Positions 25,351-33,881 are shown, counted from the first letter of the stretch. The stretch is DNA of 64,000 bases from Hyphomicrobiales bacterium (GCA_016710435.1 JADJVV010000001.1:186001-250000), one strand, 5' to 3'. Translations and numbers: made by a program. The notes: generated by a model not told the origin, from the sequence alone.

Positions 25351-27405
25351 TCAGATGTCCTTCATCAACCTCAGCGCGTCATAGATTGCAGCGTGTGTGT
25401 TGCGCGCCGAAACGGCATCACCGATGCGGAACAGCTGAAACGCGCCAGCGGAGTTGGTGACGACTGTCTGCGGCTGGCCCGCGATCAGTGCCGTGTAGTC
25501 CACCTCACCCCTGTTGCGCGACTTTGGCTTGAGCTGGAAATACAGCTCATCAAGCGGCCGCGTTCCATGGTTGACGACGACCTGGTCGAACATCCGCTCC
25601 TTGCGCACACCGCCGTAATCGCTGCCGATGATGCCGCGCAACTGGTTGCCGTCGCGCACCACGCTCTCCAGCCGGAACGTGACCGTGAAGGTGACGTCAT
25701 GCTTCTGGAGTGCCCGCATATAGGGAACGAGATTCATGCCCATGACTTCCGGCGCGAAGGAGCGGTCCGGCGTCATGATCTCCACCTTGGCGCCAGCCTG
25801 CGTCAGCGTTTCCGCGGCCATCAGGGCCGTGTGGTCGCCGGCGTCATCATAGAGCAACACATTGCTGCCTGGCTTCACGTCGCCCGAGAGAATGTCCCAG
25901 GCCGAAACCACGAGTTCGTTGCCGTCCTTCAACACGTCTGTGTGCGGCAGGCCACCCGTGGCGATGATCACGACATCGGGAGAAAGTGATTCCACATCAG
26001 AGGCTTCTGCATAGGTGTTAAAGCGGAACTTCACCCCCAGGCGGTTGCACTGGGCCATGCGCCAGTCAATGATGCCGATCATCTCCGCACGGCGCTTGGA
26101 GAGCGAGGTGAGACGGATCTGGCCACCGGCCTGATCCGCAGCTTCGAACACGGTGACGCTGTGGCCGCGCTCCGCCGCCACGCGCGCCGCTTCCAAACCC
26201 GCAGGGCCAGCACCCACGACAACCACGGTCTTCTTCACCGCCGCCTTGGGAATGTCATGCGGCATGCTCACTTCGCGGCCCGTGGCCGGATTGTGGATGC
26301 AGTAGGCATCACCACCCTGGTAGATGCGGTCGAGGCAGTAGGTGGCCCCCACACACGGGCGGATATCGTCCTCGCGCTTCTCGATGATCTTCCGCACGAT
26401 GTTCGGATCGGTCATGTGCGCCCGCACCATGCCGATCATGTCAACCTTGCCGGAGGCGATGGCGTGGCGGGCGGTGGCAACGTCAGGAACGCGCGCTGCA
26501 TGGAAGGTCGGGAAATCGGTGCCCGCGCGGATTTCACCAGCGAAGTCGAGATGCGGCGCGCTGGGCATGCCCTGCACGGGAATGACATCGGTGAGCGCGG
26601 CATCCGTTTCGATGTGTCCGCGGATGATGTTCTGGAAGTCGATCAGGCCCGAGGCCTTGAGGCGGCGGGCGATCTCCAGCCCTTCTGCCTTGGTGATGCC
26701 GTTCTCCATGGCTTCGTCCGCCGTGAAGCGCACACCCAGCAGCATCTTCTCGCCCACGCGCTTGCGGATTTCGCGCAAGGTGTCGAACAGGAAGCGCAGC
26801 CGCGTATCGAGCGAGCCGCGGCCGTAGGGTCCGTCCATTTCATTGGTCGCGGGAGAGATGAACTGGTCCAGCAGGTGACCGTAGCATTCGAGTTCGATGC
26901 CATCCATGCCGGAGGCCTTCACCCGCTCGGCGGCATCGCCGAAATCCTTGATGATGCGCGCAATGTCCCAGTCCTCGATCACCTTGGGGAAGGCGCGGTG
27001 CGAGGGCTCGCGGTTGTGCGAGGGAGAAACGACGGGAAGCCATTCGCCCTTGGACCAGCCGGTGCGGCGGCCAAGATGCGTGAGTTGAATCATCACGGCG
27101 GTGCCTTGGTCATGCACCTCGTCCGTCATCTTTTTCAGCCAGCCCACCACCTCGTCGCGATGGAGCAGCACGTTGTTGAAGACCGGCGGTGAATCCTTCG
27201 ACACGGCGGCAGAGCCCGCCGTCATGGTCAATGCAATGCCACCCTTGGCACGCGCCACATGGTAGGCGCGGTATTTGTCCTTGGGCATCCCGTCTTCCGG
27301 ATACGCCGGCTCGTGGGATGTGATCATCAGACGATTCTTGAGCGTCAGATGCTTGAGCGTGTAGGGCTGAAGGAGCGGATCGGAACTGGAAACGAGCGTT
27401 GTCAT
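25351..27405 (-). CDS. Old-yellow-enzyme/FAD-dependent oxidoreductase of the 2,4-dienoyl-CoA reductase/TMADH family
   Basis: 684 residues. Residues 10-340 form an FMN-binding TIM barrel (LKNRLMITSHEPAYPEDG, MIQLTHLGRRTG, ELECYGHLLDQFISPATN). An iron-sulfur segment follows near 350-370, and an FAD/NAD(P) domain from 390 (VVVVGAGPAGLEAARVAAERG). In trimethylamine dehydrogenase the cluster is CxxCxxCx12C; here Cys are at 351, 357 and 369, and position 354 is alanine, so one expected ligand is absent. Relatives include N-methylproline and other amine demethylases; the substrate is not readable. ATG 27405 is used instead of an upstream frame start at 27435. Confidence 0.88.
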   Translation of the reverse strand: MTTLVSSSDPLLQPYTLKHLTLKNRLMITSHEPAYPEDGMPKDKYRAYHVARAKGGIALTMTAGSAAVSKDSPPVFNNVLLHRDEVVGWLKKMTDEVHDQGTAVMIQLTHLGRRTGWSKGEWLPVVSPSHNREPSHRAFPKVIEDWDIARIIKDFGDAAERVKASGMDGIELECYGHLLDQFISPATNEMDGPYGRGSLDTRLRFLFDTLREIRKRVGEKMLLGVRFTADEAMENGITKAEGLEIARRLKASGLIDFQNIIRGHIETDAALTDVIPVQGMPSAPHLDFAGEIRAGTDFPTFHAARVPDVATARHAIASGKVDMIGMVRAHMTDPNIVRKIIEKREDDIRPCVGATYCLDRIYQGGDAYCIHNPATGREVSMPHDIPKAAVKKTVVVVGAGPAGLEAARVAAERGHSVTVFEAADQAGGQIRLTSLSKRRAEMIGIIDWRMAQCNRLGVKFRFNTYAEASDVESLSPDVVIIATGGLPHTDVLKDGNELVVSAWDILSGDVKPGSNVLLYDDAGDHTALMAAETLTQAGAKVEIMTPDRSFAPEVMGMNLVPYMRALQKHDVTFTVTFRLESVVRDGNQLRGIIGSDYGGVRKERMFDQVVVNHGTRPLDELYFQLKPKSRNRGEVDYTALIAGQPQTVVTNSAGAFQLFRIGDAVSARNTHAAIYDALRLMKDI

Positions 27406-27498
27406 GGCTTCATTGTGTCTGAAGCCGCGCGCCATCTCAAGGTGGCATGTGCCGAAAAAACCTCAACCGGGCGGAGTGTTAATCTCACGCCAACGGAT

Positions 27499-28551
27499 TT
27501 ACGCCCGAATGCGCTGCCCCGAGTCCGCGGCGAACAGATAGATGCGGCTGGTGTCGAAGTTCAGTGACACGGGCGTGTCGATGGCCTGGCGGTAATTGCG
27601 GTCGGCCCGCGCCACCAGCAGCTTGCCGCCCTGGTTCACGGCCAGCAGCGTCTGGTCGCCAGTGGGCTCCACGGAATAGACGCGCGTGGTCACATGCCCA
27701 TTGTCCTTGGCGACGCTCACGTCTTCCGGACGGATGCCGAGCGTGACCTTGGCGAGGCTGCCCTTCCCGGCGCCCGGAACGCGGATGTCCGGCGCGATGA
27801 ACGTGCCGTTTTCCAGCGAGCCCTGGATGAGGTTCATGGGCGGTGATCCGATGAAACCGGCGACGAACACATTGGCCGGATCGTTGTACACTTCGTCGGG
27901 TGTGCCGAGCTGCTGGATGCGGCCCTTGTCCATGACGGCCACGCGGTCGGCCAATGTCATGGCTTCGATCTGGTCGTGGGTCACATAGATGGTTGTTGTC
28001 TGCAGCCGCTTCTGGATGTGCTTCAACTGCGCCCGCATGGTGAGACGAAGCTTGGCGTCGAGGTTGGACAGCGGCTCGTCCATGAGGAACACGCGCGGAT
28101 GCCGGACGATGGCGCGGGCCAATGCCGCGCGCTGGCGCTGTCCGCCCGAGAGGGCCTTGGGCTTGCGTTCCAGGTAGTCGCCGAGTTCCACCATGGCTGC
28201 GGCTTCGCGCACCAGCTTCTCGTGCTGGTCCTTCGGCACGTTACGCATGCGCAGCGGGAAACGGATGTTCTCGTAGATCGACATGTTGGGATAGAGCGCA
28301 TAGCTCTGGAACACCATCGCCACGTCGCGGTCGCGCGCATCCACATCGTTGATGCGTTCGCCGTCGATGAAGATGTCGCCGCCGGTGAGATCTTCGAGGC
28401 CAGCCACCATCCGCATGGTGGTCGTCTTTCCACAGCCCGACGGCCCGAGGAACACGATGAATTCCTTGTCCTTGATCTCCAGGTCGATGGCGTCGACGCC
28501 CACGACGCTGCCCCAGGCCTTGGTGACTTTCTTCAGGCTGATGGATGCCAT
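27499..28551 (-). CDS. Sugar ABC transporter ATP-binding protein, UgpC/MalK type
   Basis: 350 residues. ATPase domain: Walker A GPSGCGKTTTMRM (about 36-48), Q-loop FQSYALYPNMS, signature ALSGGQRQRAALARAI, Walker B VFLMDEPLSNLDAKLR, H-loop YVTHDQIEAM. The C-terminal third (from about 240) is the TOBE/MalK regulatory domain (TLGIRPEDVSV, DTSRIYLFAADSGQRI). Such ATPases serve CUT1 importers. No permease or binding-protein gene is adjacent, so it is an orphan and may energise a transporter encoded elsewhere. The ATG at 28551 follows the conserved family start MASISLKKVTK. Confidence 0.93.
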   Translation of the reverse strand: MASISLKKVTKAWGSVVGVDAIDLEIKDKEFIVFLGPSGCGKTTTMRMVAGLEDLTGGDIFIDGERINDVDARDRDVAMVFQSYALYPNMSIYENIRFPLRMRNVPKDQHEKLVREAAAMVELGDYLERKPKALSGGQRQRAALARAIVRHPRVFLMDEPLSNLDAKLRLTMRAQLKHIQKRLQTTTIYVTHDQIEAMTLADRVAVMDKGRIQQLGTPDEVYNDPANVFVAGFIGSPPMNLIQGSLENGTFIAPDIRVPGAGKGSLAKVTLGIRPEDVSVAKDNGHVTTRVYSVEPTGDQTLLAVNQGGKLLVARADRNYRQAIDTPVSLNFDTSRIYLFAADSGQRIRA

Positions 28552-28686
28552 GTCCCTATTCCCTCCCAACTCCGCCGCATTGGACGTCTTGCTCTTGAGC
28601 GGCCTCCGGTGAGCCCCTATTGGACGGCGAACGTCCGCCTCTCGGGACCACACAAATCGGCCTTGCCGATCGCTTTATAGCACATA

Positions 28687-28714
28687 TTGACACTTGTAAA
28701 AACAAAAGTATCTT
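28687..28714 (+). promoter_or_regulatory. Probable promoter of the COG4091 oxidoreductase-PfkB unit
   Basis: TTGACA (28687-28692) and TATCTT (28709-28714) with a 16-bp spacer lie 36 bp before the ATG at 28751, in the 199-bp gap shared with the divergent ATPase gene. The -35 is a perfect consensus; the spacing is acceptable. The surrounding AT-rich stretch (28682-28714) is unusual for this GC-rich window and could also hold an operator. Confidence 0.55.
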
Positions 28715-28750
28715 AATGACCACTTTTTCAAGGAAGCGGACACACACCCC

Positions 28751-30088
28751 ATGACGTCATCCAAGACTCCGGCCTACACGGGCAACCTGCCCGCCGACCT
28801 CGCCGCCCGCCTTGCGGCCACGGGGCGTCCCATCCGCGTGGGCCTGATCGGCTCCGGCGAAATGGGCACCGACATCGTGACCCAATGCGACCAGATGACG
28901 GGCATCACCGTTGCCGCCATCGCCGAGGTCCGTCCTGGGGCTGCGGCAAAGGCACTGCACATCGCAGGCCGCGATTCCGCCAGCCACCGCGATGCCAACA
29001 CGCAGTCCAGCTTTGATGCAGCGCTCGAGTCTGGCAAGACCGCTCTCACGGAGAATGCGCAACTGGTCTGCTCCAGCCCGCATGTGGATGTGGTGATCGA
29101 TGCCACCGGCAGGCCGGGCGTCGGCGCCGAGATCGGCCTCACCGCCATGGAACACGGCAAGCATCTGGTGATGATGAACGTCGAGGCCGACGTCACCATC
29201 GGCTCCTATCTCATGCGCGAGGCCAAGCGTCTCGGCGTCGTCTATACGCTGGGCGCGGGCGATGAACCGTCGTCCTGCATCGAACTGATCAACTTCGTGA
29301 AGAGCCTTGGCTACCCCATCGTGGCGGCTGGCAAGGGCAAGAACAACCCGCTCAACATCAAGGCCACGCCCGACGAGTATGCCGCCGAAGCCAAGGCCCG
29401 CAACATGAATGCCCGCATGCTGGTGGAGTTCGTGGACGGCTCGAAGACCATGGTCGAAATGGCCGCAATTTCCAACGCCACCGGCCTCGTGCCGGATTGC
29501 CCCGGCATGCACGGCCCCGCAGCGACACTGGACGTGCTCGCCGAAACCCTGTGCCCCAAGGAGGACGGCGGCGTGCTCTCGCGCACCGGTGTTGTGGATT
29601 ATTCGATCGGCAAGGGCGTGGCGCCGGGTGTCTTCGTCATCACCAAGGCTCCGCATGCGCGCATCCACGAACGCCTCACCGACCTGAAGATGGGCAAGGG
29701 TCCCTACTTCAAGTTCATCCGCCCCTATCACCTCACCAGCCTCGAAGTGCCGCTCTCCTGCGCTCGCGCCGTGCTCTACAAGTCGGCCGACATGGTGCCG
29801 CTGGATGCGCCCGTCTCGGAAGTCTGCGCCGTCGCCAAGAAGGACCTTGTCCCCGGCGAACGTCTCGATGCCATCGGCGAATATACCTATCGCGCCTGGA
29901 TCATGGAGCGCGGCGAGGCAGCGGTTGCCAAGGCCGTGCCTTGCGGTCTCCTCGAAGGTGGCAAGGTCACGAAACCGATCAAGATGGGCGAACTCCTCAC
30001 CACGGCCAATTGCGCAGTGGATACGGCCTCCAAGATCTACGAACTGCGCCAGCGGCAGGACAATATGCTGAAGGCCAAGGCCGCCTGA
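28751..30088 (+). CDS. NAD(P)-dependent oxidoreductase with C-terminal SAF domain (COG4091)
   Basis: 445 residues. An N-terminal Rossmann fold (RPIRVGLIGSGEMGTDIVTQ, about 26-45) resembles homoserine dehydrogenase; DVVIDATGRPGVGAEIGL and ADVTIGSYLMREAKRLGVVY follow. The catalytic-like middle is LGAGDEPSSCIELINFVKSLG. The C-terminal 80 residues form an SAF (antifreeze-like) domain (DLVPGERLDAIGEYTYR). This matches COG4091, annotated only as predicted homoserine dehydrogenase-like. It precedes a PfkB kinase; together with the opposite ATPase it hints at sugar or sugar-acid catabolism. The reaction is unknown. Confidence 0.85.
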   Translation: MTSSKTPAYTGNLPADLAARLAATGRPIRVGLIGSGEMGTDIVTQCDQMTGITVAAIAEVRPGAAAKALHIAGRDSASHRDANTQSSFDAALESGKTALTENAQLVCSSPHVDVVIDATGRPGVGAEIGLTAMEHGKHLVMMNVEADVTIGSYLMREAKRLGVVYTLGAGDEPSSCIELINFVKSLGYPIVAAGKGKNNPLNIKATPDEYAAEAKARNMNARMLVEFVDGSKTMVEMAAISNATGLVPDCPGMHGPAATLDVLAETLCPKEDGGVLSRTGVVDYSIGKGVAPGVFVITKAPHARIHERLTDLKMGKGPYFKFIRPYHLTSLEVPLSCARAVLYKSADMVPLDAPVSEVCAVAKKDLVPGERLDAIGEYTYRAWIMERGEAAVAKAVPCGLLEGGKVTKPIKMGELLTTANCAVDTASKIYELRQRQDNMLKAKAA

Positions 30089-30101
30089 TCACGTATACGA
30101 C

Positions 30102-30126
30102 GGCCGGGACATGTCCCGGCCTTTTC
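30102..30126 (+). terminator. Rho-independent terminator after the oxidoreductase
   Basis: A perfect inverted repeat GGCCGGGACA/TGTCCCGGCC (30102-30121) is followed by TTTT. It lies between the oxidoreductase stop and the PfkB start at 30165, and may therefore attenuate kinase expression rather than end the unit completely. The loop would be tight (four central bases). Confidence 0.65.
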
Positions 30127-30164
30127 ATGTCAGACGGAACAGCAAACGAACCGGGAGACTCGCC

Positions 30165-31127
30165 ATGCCGCGCTACGACTATTCCTCGATGGGCTTCTAC
30201 ACCTACGATTGCCTGGGCTGGCCCTTCTCCGAAGTCCCGCCCGGCGGCGGCACCGTCTTCCTCGATGAGATCACGCTTGCGGTTTCGGGTGCGGCGGGAA
30301 CAGCGACCATTGCGGCAGCAAAGATGGGTCTCAGCACGCTGGCCGTGGGCGGCGTCGGCGACGACATCATGGGCGACTGGGTACTTGAACGCCTCCGCCA
30401 CTTCGGCGTCGATGTCTCCACCATGCAGCGCAAGCCCGGCTGGCGCACCTCGTCATCGATTGTGCTCACGCGGGCCAACGGCTCACGCCCGGCGCTGCAC
30501 ATGCGCGGCGCCACCAAGGATTTCTTCGTGGATGAAAGCATGTTCGCGCAGGTGACCGATGCCAAGGTCTTCCACCTCGGCGGCGTGGGCCTCACGGAAG
30601 CGATGGACGCACGCCAGGGCGACATGAGCCAGAACGCGAAAGTCATGAAGGCGGCTCAGGCCGCGGGCGCGCTCACCACTCTCGATATCTTCGCCGGCTC
30701 GAAGAAAGACCTCCCCGCCGTCGCCGATGTTCTTCCGTATACGGATTATTTCATTCCGTCGATCGAGGAAGCCCAGGCCCTGACCGGCATGACCGACTAT
30801 GGCGACACAGCGAAGTACTTCCTCGACATGGGCGTGCGCGCCTGCGTCCTCACCCTGGGTGGCGACGGTGCCTATTACCACGACCGCGACGGCGTGACGT
30901 TCACCATCCCGGCCTTCGACATCACGGTGAAATGCACCTGCGGCTGCGGCGATGCCTTCAACGCCGGTTATGCCGTGGGCCTGGTCAAGGATTTCGACGC
31001 CGAAACGCGCGTGCGCTTTGCTCAGGCCACCTCCGCGCTCAATGCAACGGGCCTCGGTTCGCAGGCCGGAGTCGTTGATTTTGAACACACTTTGAAGTTC
31101 ATGAAGACGCAGAAGACCCGCAAATGA
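30165..31127 (+). CDS. PfkB-family carbohydrate kinase
   Basis: 320 residues of the PfkB/ribokinase family. The N-part has VSGAAGTATIAAAKMGLSTL and VGGVGDDIMGDWVLERL (about 58-74). The C-terminal catalytic motif is CTCGCGDAFNAGYAVGL, in which the usual GAGD reads GCGD, keeping the catalytic aspartate. MRGATKDFF and DYFIPSIEEA are further family features. ATG 30165 has GGGAGA upstream. The substrate is unknown; the neighbouring COG4091 oxidoreductase suggests a shared route. Confidence 0.87.
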   Translation: MPRYDYSSMGFYTYDCLGWPFSEVPPGGGTVFLDEITLAVSGAAGTATIAAAKMGLSTLAVGGVGDDIMGDWVLERLRHFGVDVSTMQRKPGWRTSSSIVLTRANGSRPALHMRGATKDFFVDESMFAQVTDAKVFHLGGVGLTEAMDARQGDMSQNAKVMKAAQAAGALTTLDIFAGSKKDLPAVADVLPYTDYFIPSIEEAQALTGMTDYGDTAKYFLDMGVRACVLTLGGDGAYYHDRDGVTFTIPAFDITVKCTCGCGDAFNAGYAVGLVKDFDAETRVRFAQATSALNATGLGSQAGVVDFEHTLKFMKTQKTRK

Positions 31128-31152
31128 GTCAGCCAATCTGACTGACTTTTTT
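31127..31152 (+). terminator. Rho-independent terminator after the PfkB kinase
   Basis: AGTCAG and CTGACT arms (31127-31132 and 31138-31143) form a 6-bp stem with a CCAAT loop, followed by GAC and seven T. It begins inside the stop codon region of the kinase gene. Confidence 0.6.
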
Positions 31153-31238
31153 TGTACCCTTGCGGCGCAGCGTCAGTAGCGACACATTAACTTTTGTCGG
31201 GCGAGGATGTCACCGCTCAGACAGCAAAGGAGTCGCTT

Positions 31239-31499
31239 ATGTCGAGATCTATGCGTCACACGCCGATCATTCCTGTTGCCAAGATCGAATCGGAAAAGGA
31301 TGAAAAGCGGACGGCCCACCAGCGCGAGAGGAAGTGGTTGCACGACCATCTCAAACCGCAAATGGCCTGCATGGAGGACTTCGACATCAAATCCTTCCAC
31401 CTCCATCCGCACGGCGGCCGCGACGAGTTCGGCAAGGGCGGCCGCGAATTCCTGGGCCACCGCGTCCGCTATGAAGATCCGCGCGCGCTGACCAAATAG
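31239..31499 (+). CDS. Small charged hypothetical protein
   Basis: 86 residues with a strong AAAGGAG site before the ATG at 31239, so it is very likely translated. It is hydrophilic, rich in Arg, Lys, Asp and His (KIESEKDEKRTAHQRERKW; FHLHPHGGRDEFGKGGREF), with no signal peptide or membrane segment. One cysteine occurs (QMACMEDF). I recognise no family. It lies between two terminators, so it forms its own transcript. No regulatory role can be assigned. Confidence 0.7.
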   Translation: MSRSMRHTPIIPVAKIESEKDEKRTAHQRERKWLHDHLKPQMACMEDFDIKSFHLHPHGGRDEFGKGGREFLGHRVRYEDPRALTK

Positions 31500-31523
31500 A
31501 GATCAGCCCAATTCCAAATAGTG

Positions 31524-31554
31524 AAAGCCGCGAAGGTCACCCTTCGCGGCTTTT
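31524..31554. terminator. Strong terminator, possibly bidirectional
   Basis: Thirteen-base arms AAAGCCGCGAAGG (31524-31536) and CCTTCGCGGCTTT (31541-31553) with a TCAC loop, then TTTT. It ends the small plus-strand gene and lies 23 bp past the rpsU stop on the other strand, so it may serve both; the minus-strand T-run is short. Confidence 0.85.
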
Positions 31555-31576
31555 CTGTTCCGCTATCGGCGGAAAA

Positions 31577-31858
31577 TTACGTGGTCGGCGCGGAGGGACC
31601 GCGGCCCGCACCCATGCCCGGACGGCGGGGCTTTTCGATCTTCTTCGGGGCCGGCAGCAGGCCTTCGCGCTGCAACTTCTTGCGGGCCAGCTTGCGGGCG
31701 CGGCGCACGGCTTCAGCCTGTTCGCGAGCCCTCTTCACCGAAGGCTTTTCATACGCATCGCGGAGCTTCATCTCGCGGAAGATGCCTTCACGCTGCATCT
31801 TCTTCTTGAGAACCTTCAGGGCCTGGTCAACATTGTTGTCACGAACGACGACTTGCAA
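31577..31858 (-). CDS. rpsU: 30S ribosomal protein S21
   Basis: 93 residues. S21 is a small subunit protein near the platform, contacting the anti-Shine-Dalgarno region. The family core VVVRDNNVDQALKVLKKKMQ and EGIFREMKLRDAYEKPSVKR is complete. A basic C-terminal extension (KKIEKPRRPGMGAGRGPS) is typical of alphaproteobacteria. The only plausible start is TTG at 31858; a GAGGT site lies about 10 nt upstream, so this is a genuine rare start codon rather than a mis-called frame. Confidence 0.94.
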   Translation of the reverse strand: MQVVVRDNNVDQALKVLKKKMQREGIFREMKLRDAYEKPSVKRAREQAEAVRRARKLARKKLQREGLLPAPKKIEKPRRPGMGAGRGPSAPTT

Positions 31859-31968
31859 GCGGATACCTCAGAGCAGAATAGGTTGGAACGAGGGGCCACG
31901 AGGGCCCCGGAATTGCGCGCGTCCTAGCATAGGCCAAATACCCTGTCGAGAGGGGTTTTGGACGCTTA

Positions 31969-33042
31969 TCAACGGGGTTTGACCCTGTTGATATGGCCCA
32001 TTTTCCGGCCCGGACGGGCCTCCGCCTTGCCGTAGTGATGAAAGGCCAGACCGGGCTCGCGCGCCAGCGATTCCCAGCTGAAAATCTCGGCGCCCAGCAG
32101 GTTGGTCATCACCACATCCGAATGGCGGAGCGTGGCCCCCAGCGGCCATCCGGCCACGGCGCGGATGTGCTGCTCGAACTGGCTCACCGTACAGGCGTCC
32201 TGTGTCCAGTGTCCGGAATTGTGCACGCGGGGCGCGATCTCGTTCACATAGATGACGTCCGCTCCCACGAAGAACTCCACCCCCATCACGCCCACATAGT
32301 CCAGCGTCTCCAGAAAACGCTGGGCGATGAACACGGCCTCGGCCGCCAGTTCCTCAGGCACATTGGCGGGAACCGTGGACGTATGGAGGATGTGGTTGCG
32401 GTGAACGTTCTCGGTCACTTCGAAGGCGGCCATCCGGCCATCCAGCCCCCGCGCGGCAATCACCGAGACCTCGCGCTCGAAACGGACGAAACTTTCCAGG
32501 ATCGACGGCGCCCCCTTCATCTGGGCCCACGCGGCGTCGATGTCGGCAACAGAATTGATCTTGGCCTGGCCCTTGCCGTCATAACCGAAGCGCGTCGTCT
32601 TCAGGATCGCGGGCGTGCCGATCGCCGCCACCGCCGCCTGAAGATCGGCGAGCGAATTCACAGCGGCAAACTCCGCCGTGGCCGCTCCCAGTTGCCGGGC
32701 CAGTGCCTTTTCCTTCAACCGGTCCTGCGCCACTTCCAGGGCCCTGGCACCCGGCCGCACCGGCACCCGCTGCTCGAGGAAGCGGACACAATCAACGGGC
32801 ACGTTCTCGAATTCATAGGTGACGGCATCGACAGTCGCTGCAAACCGCGCGAGTGCGCCTTCGTCATCGTAACCGGCAACCGTGTGGGCCGCCGACACAG
32901 GGAAGGCCGGCGAGTCGGCTTCTGGCGCGAAGATGTGGCACTTGAGGCCCAGTTGCCCGGCGGCCAGCGCCAGCATGCGGCCCAACTGGCCGCCGCCCAG
33001 AATGCCGATGATGGAGCCTGGCGGAAGAGGCTTGCCCGGCAT
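31969..33042 (-). CDS. purK: N5-carboxyaminoimidazole ribonucleotide synthase
   Basis: PurK uses ATP and bicarbonate to carboxylate AIR in purine synthesis. The 357-residue ATP-grasp enzyme begins SIIGILGGGQLGRMLALAAG. It shows TYEFENVP, PAILKTTRFGYDGKGQ, SFVRFEREVSVIAARG, and NEIAPRVHNSGHWTQDAC. ATG 33042 overlaps the purE stop (TGATG), so the two act as one unit. The next step is carried out by PurE. Confidence 0.97.
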   Translation of the reverse strand: MPGKPLPPGSIIGILGGGQLGRMLALAAGQLGLKCHIFAPEADSPAFPVSAAHTVAGYDDEGALARFAATVDAVTYEFENVPVDCVRFLEQRVPVRPGARALEVAQDRLKEKALARQLGAATAEFAAVNSLADLQAAVAAIGTPAILKTTRFGYDGKGQAKINSVADIDAAWAQMKGAPSILESFVRFEREVSVIAARGLDGRMAAFEVTENVHRNHILHTSTVPANVPEELAAEAVFIAQRFLETLDYVGVMGVEFFVGADVIYVNEIAPRVHNSGHWTQDACTVSQFEQHIRAVAGWPLGATLRHSDVVMTNLLGAEIFSWESLAREPGLAFHHYGKAEARPGRKMGHINRVKPR

Positions 33043-33530
33043 CACGCCTCGTCCTTCGGCGCAATGGCAACCGCACCCGTCTGCTTGCCGCGGAACGCCT
33101 CCAGCCGCTTTTCCAACGCCGCATCCGACAACGCCAGGATCGATGCCGCAAGGATCGCCGCATTGACCGCGCCCGCCTTGCCGATGGCCAGCGTGCCAAC
33201 GGGAATGCCCGCAGGCATCTGCACGATGGAGAGAAGGGAGTCCTGGCCCGAGAGCGCCTTGGATTCCACCGGCACACCCAGCACCGGCAGCGCCGTCATG
33301 GAGGCCGTCATGCCCGGCAGATGGGCCGCGCCCCCTGCTCCCGCGATGATGACCTTGAAGCCCGCAGCCTTTGCGCCCTTGGCGAATTCATAGAGCCGCT
33401 CGGGCGTGCGGTGGGCCGAGACGATGCGGTCGTCGTGCGCGATGCCGAGCTGGTCCAGCATGTCAGCGGCGTGCTTCATGGTCGCCCAGTCAGACTGGCT
33501 GCCCATGATGATGGCGACAGGAGCGGTCAA
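33042..33530 (-). CDS. purE: N5-carboxyaminoimidazole ribonucleotide mutase
   Basis: 162 residues. PurE converts N5-CAIR to CAIR. Signatures are IIMGSQSDWATMKHAADML (about 8-26), SAHRTPERLYEFAKGAK, and VIIAGAGGAAHLPGMTASMT. Length is standard for class I PurE. It is immediately upstream of, and overlapping, purK, and 9 bp downstream of a DUF465 gene. Confidence 0.97.
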   Translation of the reverse strand: MTAPVAIIMGSQSDWATMKHAADMLDQLGIAHDDRIVSAHRTPERLYEFAKGAKAAGFKVIIAGAGGAAHLPGMTASMTALPVLGVPVESKALSGQDSLLSIVQMPAGIPVGTLAIGKAGAVNAAILAASILALSDAALEKRLEAFRGKQTGAVAIAPKDEA

Positions 33531-33538
33531 AGTGATCC

Positions 33539-33745
33539 TTATGCGATGATGTCGGGAATGAGCTGGTTTTCGACCAGGATGATCTGGTCCTTGAGACTGA
33601 GCTTCTTCTTCTTCAGGCGGCGGAGCTGCAGCTGGTCGACGTTCCCCGCCGTTTCGAGCGCCAGGATGGCCACATCAAGGTCACGATGCTCCTGCTCGAG
33701 AAGCCGCAATTTTGTTCTCAGTTGAACTTGTTCCAGCGCATCCAT
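33539..33745 (-). CDS. DUF465 (YdcH-like) small protein, copy 1
   Basis: 68 residues. DUF465 proteins are short helical coiled-coil proteins of unknown function. The family end LRRLKKKKLSLKDQIILVENQL is clear, preceded by a helical LRLLEQEHRDLDVAILALE. ATG 33745 was chosen; the frame can extend to 33802, but the extra residues are not DUF465-like. It is 9 bp upstream of purE and may be co-transcribed. A second DUF465 gene starts divergently 137 bp away. Confidence 0.82.
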   Translation of the reverse strand: MDALEQVQLRTKLRLLEQEHRDLDVAILALETAGNVDQLQLRRLKKKKLSLKDQIILVENQLIPDIIA

Positions 33746-33881
33746 GAAACGGCAGCACTCCACCCGCGGCTCTCCACTATGCCCTTGTGCCGCATTCGAC
33801 AAGCCCCCACTTCTGTGACATACTGATGAAGAGCCGGATCTGGCTCTGCACGGGTCGGCTCTCTCGTTCTGGAGGCGTTAC

